From: Chitinophaga lutea
GTDB lineage: Bacteria > Bacteroidota > Bacteroidia > Chitinophagales > Chitinophagaceae
Assembly: GCF_003813775.1 (NCBI RefSeq)
Contig: NZ_RPDH01000001.1
Coordinates: 1,550,001 to 1,614,000, forward strand
Reading direction: 5' to 3'
Length of the DNA: 64,000 bases
A program made the position numbers and the translations under genes. The notes under the pieces are model-generated. The model did not search any database. It was not told the origin of the DNA and was given only the letters and a program-made list of their open reading frames with translations. This document shows positions 60,215 to 64,000 of the stretch, piece by piece. Numbering within the stretch: position 1 is the stretch's first letter; each line of letters opens with the position of its first letter.

Positions 60215-60531
60215 CACCTGCCCACTGCCTTCGCCTGCCCCAGTATGCTGTTGCGAATTTCCATTACCCTTTCACCCACCAAATCCTTTAGGCTTGTAGT
60301 ACCCGCCATTTTAAAGGTCAGCCTGGCAATGAAAAGGTTTTGGTCATCGTCGCCTAAATCCTTTTCCGTCCCGATCTGAAACTGACCGTTCCAGTACAGG
60401 CAAACTTCCGCGGGCAACCCATAGCCCGTTTCCGCCAGACAGTCAGCGTAGCTTTGGAGCCACATGGCACCAATGTCACTGTCATCGGCCGCGGCAAGCG
60501 CCACGTCCAGACGACGTAAAAGATTTTCCAT
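60214..60531 (-). CDS. Hypothetical 105-residue protein
   Basis: This acidic protein begins MENLLRRLDVALAAADDSDIGAMWLQ. No family is recognised; the length and YWNGQFQIGTEKDLGDDDQNLF centre suggest a small globular protein. It shares one base with the start of the crp-like gene, so the two are co-translated. Its role in the element is unknown. Confidence 0.6.
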   Translation of the reverse strand: MENLLRRLDVALAAADDSDIGAMWLQSYADCLAETGYGLPAEVCLYWNGQFQIGTEKDLGDDDQNLFIARLTFKMAGTTSLKDLVGERVMEIRNSILGQAKAVGR

Positions 60532-60742
60532 AAATTAAATAATTAGCGAAGAATGATTTATGCTCTTGCCAGAGACATATATAATAACACGCGCAGGCTC
60601 AGAAATTAACCATCTGATAATTTCTTTTTATTACAACCAAAGTTTCGGAACTTTCACATGCTACGTTGACCTGTAGCCATTTTTGAAGCATTCATTAACC
60701 ACTTGACCTGACACCGTAGAAATAGGTTGATTCTACGATCGT

Positions 60743-60778
60743 GAAAGGGGGTGCAGGTACCGCATCCCTTTTTTTGTG
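60743..60778. terminator. Hairpin with T-run in the 60532-60829 gap
   Basis: GGGGGTGC / GCATCCC around AGGTACC, followed by seven T residues. No plus-strand gene lies upstream; it could end a small RNA or act on the minus-strand gene at 60830. The rest of the 298-bp gap holds AT-rich sequence, probably the promoter of the 60531 gene. Confidence 0.5.
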
Positions 60779-60829
60779 CAACGCTGGAGAAGGTCATTGT
60801 TTGGCCACCCGGAAATTTTACGTCAATCG

Positions 60830-61354
60830 CTATAAGTCGCCCAATCGCCATCTTTTTGTGGAAGCCGAAAGGTCGTCATCAATATATGCAATAAGGTAGT
60901 CCAGTAGATTTTTGTACCGGGATTCCCCGTTTGAATCATACACCCATAATTCAGGTTCTACGACTTCATCGAACCACACCAGATAAATCCGCTCAAACGT
61001 GTCACGGCTGGCCGCAAAAACGGTCAGCCGATCCTGTCGAAACAGACTTCCCGCATCATTGGCCCAGTTTCCCATCGCCGACCCGATATTATTTACTATG
61101 GCCGCTATCCGCTCATCATTGCCACCGTCACGCCAGAGCAGCTCCATTTCATCTATCGCTAACCAATCCCCATGTGTCGCATCTTGCCATCCGCCTATGC
61201 GCTCAAATCTTGCGGTCAGCATGGGTGATGCTTTTTGATAGAAGCCGCTTTTTAATGTCGGAATACCCTTTGAGGGTGGCACGGGTCTACCCATAACGCT
61301 ATCGTCGGACAGCTCCATAATCACTGCCTCGATGGCTTGATGTATTGTTTGCAT
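60830..61354 (-). CDS. Hypothetical protein, possibly SUKH/SMI1-like
   Basis: The 174-residue protein starts MQTIHQAIEAVIMELSDD. The middle WLAIDEMELLWRD and the C-terminal run DRLTVFAASRDTFERIYLVW, then VYDSNGESRYKNLLDYLIAYIDDD, resemble the SMI1/KNR4 (SUKH) fold, in which a signal such as VYDSNG precedes a final helix. SUKH proteins are often immunity proteins of toxin systems, but no toxin is adjacent. Alternative starts lie at 61378 and 61411. The fold call is tentative. Confidence 0.55.
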   Translation of the reverse strand: MQTIHQAIEAVIMELSDDSVMGRPVPPSKGIPTLKSGFYQKASPMLTARFERIGGWQDATHGDWLAIDEMELLWRDGGNDERIAAIVNNIGSAMGNWANDAGSLFRQDRLTVFAASRDTFERIYLVWFDEVVEPELWVYDSNGESRYKNLLDYLIAYIDDDLSASTKRWRLGDL

Positions 61355-61607
61355 GGTTTCAGTTTTTTTTAACCTCATCGAAATGCACAGGCCGGCAATC
61401 TCTCTCTCCAAATTATAATATTACCGCCAAACGAACCGAGCCATTAACAATTAACACCAATCCACACCCGAACTGGTTTCCATCCGCATTGCTCAACCTA
61501 TTTATCCCTGTATCTACTGAAATCAAAAAAATGTAAGGAGTGGTCACCTACCACTCTGCAAAATGCCCTTCCGCCGCCCCCACATTTGCTAAACACAAAC
61601 CAATGTA

Positions 61608-61958
61608 ATGTCACCATCATTCCAGCTACAGCAGGCAACGATGCCATCCACGCCGGATCAGCCGGTAACAGTGGCCGACCTAAATGCTTTCAAAAAGGAA
61701 CTACTGACCGAAATCCGGACACTTTTTGAAATGGCGGCCCCTGCGCCCAAAAAATGGTTAAAATCCTATCAGGTAAAGCAGTTGCTGGGTATTTCCCACG
61801 GTACGCTGCAAACGATGCGGGCCAATGGCTCACTGCCGTACGCCCGCATCGGGAACCTGATCTACTATGATCAGTATGAATTAGACAAGATTTTGGCTGA
61901 ACGGCAACAAAACCGCTGCTACCAGCCTACCAAAGCAAACCGTACACAAAAACAATAA
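61608..61958 (+). CDS. Excisionase-like helix-turn-helix protein
   Basis: This 116-residue protein has a coiled N-terminus and a MerR-like HTH_17 domain at about 47-100: KWLKSYQVKQLLGISHGTLQTMRANGSLPYARIGNLIYYDQYELDKIL. Such proteins act as excisionases or control genes of Bacteroidota integrative elements. It starts a run of small plus-strand element genes leading to mobC. Confidence 0.82.
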   Translation: MSPSFQLQQATMPSTPDQPVTVADLNAFKKELLTEIRTLFEMAAPAPKKWLKSYQVKQLLGISHGTLQTMRANGSLPYARIGNLIYYDQYELDKILAERQQNRCYQPTKANRTQKQ

Positions 61959-61963
61959 GATAT

Positions 61964-62200
61964 ATGGATCAGCCCACCTTCCCACCGGGGATGCCGCCAG
62001 CCTTTAATGACGTGAAAATCTATTTTTCGCAAAAAGGCATCTCAGAAACTGAAGCCACCCAGTTTTTCCTGTTTCATGACGGTAAAGCATGGACGAACCG
62101 AAAAGGTCGTATCCGCCGCAACTGGAAAAATATCGCCTATCAGTGGATTCAGGGCTGCATCGCCGAAAATCCCTGGTTGTTCAGAAAAGATATCCATTAA
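61964..62200 (+). CDS. Small conserved protein of Bacteroidota elements
   Basis: The 78-residue protein (MDQPTFPPGMPPAFNDVKIY) contains FSQKGISETEATQFFLFHDGKAWTNRKGRIRRNWKNIAYQWI, with the basic GRIRRNWK suggesting nucleic-acid contact. It lies 5 bp after the HTH gene, the usual order in these elements. Function unknown. Confidence 0.7.
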   Translation: MDQPTFPPGMPPAFNDVKIYFSQKGISETEATQFFLFHDGKAWTNRKGRIRRNWKNIAYQWIQGCIAENPWLFRKDIH

Positions 62201-62219
62201 CTCAAAAAAAACCGCTCCC

Positions 62220-62465
62220 ATGTATTTTATCCTGAAATTTTCCGAAACATGGTCGTTGTATGACGTAGATCATTCCAGCAGCCGGACCCTCGATGCCGCC
62301 GAAACTGACCTGCTCAAAAAAATCTTTCCGGCACTCAATAACGGCAAAATTCTCACTGCACTGCAGGTTTCTCCAATTTCGCCCAACAAACTGATGGGCC
62401 TTCCCATCGCTGAAAAGCCTGTCGCAAAACCTACAATGCAACTGAGTACCCCACCGCGCAACTAA
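62220..62465 (+). CDS. Hypothetical 81-residue element protein
   Basis: The protein begins MYFILKFSETWSLYDVDHSSSR, and the start at 62220 is preferred because the frame upstream overlaps the preceding gene. It is beta-rich at the N-terminus with a Pro/Lys/Thr-rich tail. It is spaced 19 bp from the previous gene. No family recognised. Confidence 0.55.
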   Translation: MYFILKFSETWSLYDVDHSSSRTLDAAETDLLKKIFPALNNGKILTALQVSPISPNKLMGLPIAEKPVAKPTMQLSTPPRN

Positions 62466-62497
62466 AACAATAAATCCGCTAAAAAGCCTACACGCTT

Positions 62498-63007
62498 ATG
62501 GAACCGATTCAAAACGACAATGAATATACCACCACCGGTCGCGGGGATGCAGTAGGCGAAAAAGCCGGGCTACCCGAGCATATTATTAAAACCATGCAGG
62601 CAATCGGCTTTGCAAAAGGTGATGATGATTTGCGTATTCAGCACCTGCCCGGCGTAACGATCATTACCATGCAGGAGCCTTACGATGCGTTTAGCGTCAA
62701 TGATACCATTGGTTTTGCCTTCTTCACGGTGGCTGACCCGGATCAACATTCCCGCCTTTTCAGCATCACGCTGCAAATACAAAAGGGCGGCGACCGAACC
62801 CGGACAGGTGTACAGTTACGGTATGACCACAGCACGGGTTTTATTCCGAAATCGGAGATGATCAAACGGCTGCATGAATTGGAACTGGCCCGCCGTATAC
62901 AGGCGGTCAAAGATGAAAGGCTGCAACGGCGTATTGAACTGTTGCAGGGGCTGAAACAGGAACCGGTAGAGCGGCAGGATCGCGGGCGTGGTTTCCGCAA
63001 ATTCTAA
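62498..63007 (+). CDS. Hypothetical 169-residue element protein
   Basis: This protein has a central mixed alpha/beta region (TIITMQEPYDAFSVNDTIGFAFFTV) and a long basic helix at the C-terminus (ELARRIQAVKDERLQRRIELLQ). No family recognised; the basic helix could bind DNA or a partner. It is part of the small-gene run upstream of oriT and mobC. Confidence 0.6.
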   Translation: MEPIQNDNEYTTTGRGDAVGEKAGLPEHIIKTMQAIGFAKGDDDLRIQHLPGVTIITMQEPYDAFSVNDTIGFAFFTVADPDQHSRLFSITLQIQKGGDRTRTGVQLRYDHSTGFIPKSEMIKRLHELELARRIQAVKDERLQRRIELLQGLKQEPVERQDRGRGFRKF

Positions 63008-63025
63008 CCATCCAATCAAACGAAC

Positions 63026-63472
63026 ATGATTATGACAACATTTGAGAAGTCAATTGCCCGTGAGCTAAAGGTACTGGGATTCGATCTACAAAACATCGAA
63101 TATGTTTCCACCGAAGCGGATGCCATTAGCCACACGCAACACGTAATGTATCGTGAACTCATAGACGTTGATATCAAACATATTCCGGAACAGCCCCGCA
63201 TATCCGTATCCATCCACATTATCATAAAAGAATCATCAACGCCGGTTGTCAATTCCATCGTAACCGGATTCGTCCCGGCTGGCCTGCCGTACAGGCATAA
63301 AACGCCTTCGTATACTCATTTCAAAACCTACGATTTAAAGAAAGACAACCGAATCCCCACACGGGCAGAGATAATAGATGAGGCCAGGATTAAGTTACGC
63401 GCTGCACAAATTATCAAAAATATGCCCATCAGAGAGGAATCACCGCCCTCAAAAAGGCGGATGCGGCATTGA
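63026..63472 (+). CDS. Hypothetical 148-residue element protein
   Basis: The product starts MIMTTFEKSIARELKVLGFDL; an alternative ATG lies at 63032. It has a beta-rich centre (ELIDVDIKHIPEQPRISVSIHIIIKE) and a basic tail with PPSKRRMRH. No family recognised. It is the last gene before the candidate oriT. Confidence 0.6.
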   Translation: MIMTTFEKSIARELKVLGFDLQNIEYVSTEADAISHTQHVMYRELIDVDIKHIPEQPRISVSIHIIIKESSTPVVNSIVTGFVPAGLPYRHKTPSYTHFKTYDLKKDNRIPTRAEIIDEARIKLRAAQIIKNMPIREESPPSKRRMRH

Positions 63473-63512
63473 CGATTTCAAAATAAATCCCAGTCTGCCG
63501 GAGCGGCGTTCA

Positions 63513-63602
63513 TCACTACAACAACGACGTGATCGAGGAAAATCCGGGACTAACTCCCGGGGCAAGATGTAGTGTTGTTGACACAATACCGCCCTGCGGG
63601 CG
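63513..63602. other. Candidate oriT
   Basis: The gap before mobC has two hairpins: CCGGGA-CTAAC-TCCCGG (63544-63560) and CGCCC-TGC-GGGCG (63590-63602), with CACTACAACAAC (from 63513) and TGTAGTGTTGTTG (from 63569) partly complementary around them. Compact inverted repeats right before a relaxosome gene are typical of a transfer origin. The nic site cannot be told. Confidence 0.5.
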
Positions 63603-63619
63603 ATTAATACGGGCACAAA

Positions 63620-64000
63620 ATGAGAAAAGGCCAAACAAAAGGCGAGGCAGGATTGACAAAACTGGTCTGGACACGGCTCACGGAAAAACAATACACCCGG
63701 CTGCAAAGGGTGTTGGATGGCACCAAAGGCGAAACCCTCAGCAGCCTGATCCGCAAAATCCTCCAGCGGCAGCAGATCAGGATCTATGTCGAAGAAGAAT
63801 CCATGCACGCCACGATGGAAGAACTGGCTGCCATCCGCGCCGAAATTAAGGCCATCGGTCACAACATTAACCAGATCACTCGGCATTTCAACGGGCATCC
63901 GGAACTCCACGAAAGGGTGTGGTCAGCAAAAGAGGCACTCTCCAGCTACACCAACATGGAAGCAAAAACCGACCAGCTTCTCGCCATTATTTCAAAACTC
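63620..64000 (+). CDS. MobC-like relaxosome accessory protein (partial, runs off window)
   Basis: The frame from the ATG at 63620 stays open to the last base, giving 127 residues. It starts MRKGQTKGEAGLTKLVWTRL, contains a ribbon-helix-helix-like region (TEKQYTRLQRVLDGTKGETLSSLIRKIL) and the MobC hallmark IGHNINQITRHFNG. MobC proteins help the relaxase open DNA at oriT; the relaxase gene would be expected just downstream. The C-terminus is beyond the window. Confidence 0.82.
   Translation, partial: MRKGQTKGEAGLTKLVWTRLTEKQYTRLQRVLDGTKGETLSSLIRKILQRQQIRIYVEEESMHATMEELAAIRAEIKAIGHNINQITRHFNGHPELHERVWSAKEALSSYTNMEAKTDQLLAIISKL

Larger units (their letters stand above)
54119..64000 (+). mobile_element. 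Left part of an integrative, probably mobilizable element at tRNA-Arg
   Basis: From the tRNA-Arg 3' end the content changes to element genes: a tyrosine recombinase, small Bacteroidota element proteins, cargo of unknown function, an excisionase-like HTH protein, a candidate oriT and a MobC-like relaxosome protein. Genes from 56.8 to 59.1 kb are visibly richer in A+T than the chromosomal part. The right end, relaxase and second att site lie beyond the window, so size and type (ICE or IME) cannot be decided. Confidence 0.8.

Noticed and set aside
60654..60851. 65-residue minus-strand frame after the SUKH-like gene
   Set aside because: It overlaps the end of the 60830 gene and runs through a hairpin with T-run; composition is not protein-like.

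Overview
The window looks like chromosome from a member of the Bacteroidota, most likely the family Chitinophagaceae (Chitinophaga-like). This rests on two SusC/SusD pairs, an ECF sigma/FecR regulatory cassette, a two-component sensor with a beta-propeller input, several promoters of the Bacteroidota form TAnnTTTG, few Shine-Dalgarno sites, and protein sequences typical of that family. The organism call is inference from gene content; no marker rRNA is present.

Layout. 0.1-6 kb: housekeeping-type genes (YheT-like hydrolase, a ClpP paralogue, a small sigma/anti-sigma-like pair, an AraC regulator, an SDR oxidoreductase, a RhlE-type RNA helicase with a long structured leader). 6-11.7 kb: a four-gene RNA-repair operon (Hen1 methyltransferase, two RlaP-like nucleotidyltransferases, Pnkp kinase-phosphatase-ligase). 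11.7-18.3 kb, minus strand: a four-gene planctomycete-type cluster (PSCyt1/DUF1549/DUF1553 lipoprotein, Tat-exported DUF1501 protein, Tat-exported sugar-isomerase-like protein, membrane cytochrome c/LRR protein). 18.3-19.7 kb: a gene-poor stretch with three imperfect 57-60 bp repeats. 20-26.8 kb, minus: ECF sigma, FecR, STN-containing SusC, SusD. 26.9-33.4 kb: a PepSY membrane protein, a sensor kinase, its LuxR-type regulator and a lipoprotein, tied together by three copies of a CCACAT-N4-ATGTGG dyad abutting promoters. 33.5-37.9 kb: lipoprotein, TPR protein, a repeat-rich gap, a PLP trans-sulfuration enzyme and an amino-acid permease. 37.9-42.3 kb: a cobalamin riboswitch, BtuB-like receptor, DUF6580 membrane protein, BtuF-like binding protein and CobC-like phosphatase. 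42.4-47.1 kb: a second SusC/SusD pair. 47.4-53.4 kb: a 2-aminoethylphosphonate catabolic locus (DUF5690 transporter, PhnW, PhnY, PhnA, XRE-cupin regulator) with a large dyad operator at phnA. 53.5 kb: MarC.

From the tRNA-Arg(CCG) gene at 54.1 kb to the window end lies the left part of an integrative, probably mobilizable element. It shows decayed repeats of the tRNA 3' end interleaved with paired GGTACC palindromes, a tyrosine recombinase, a two-gene cargo (a HEPN-motif protein and a Cys-cluster protein) bracketed by a duplicated gene 3' end, a Crp-like regulator, small element genes, a candidate oriT and a MobC-like relaxosome protein that runs off the window.

The observations most worth following up are the three-site regulon of the sensor/regulator pair, the reiterated attachment region at tRNA-Arg, the HEPN cargo, and the twin nucleotidyltransferases in the RNA-repair operon.
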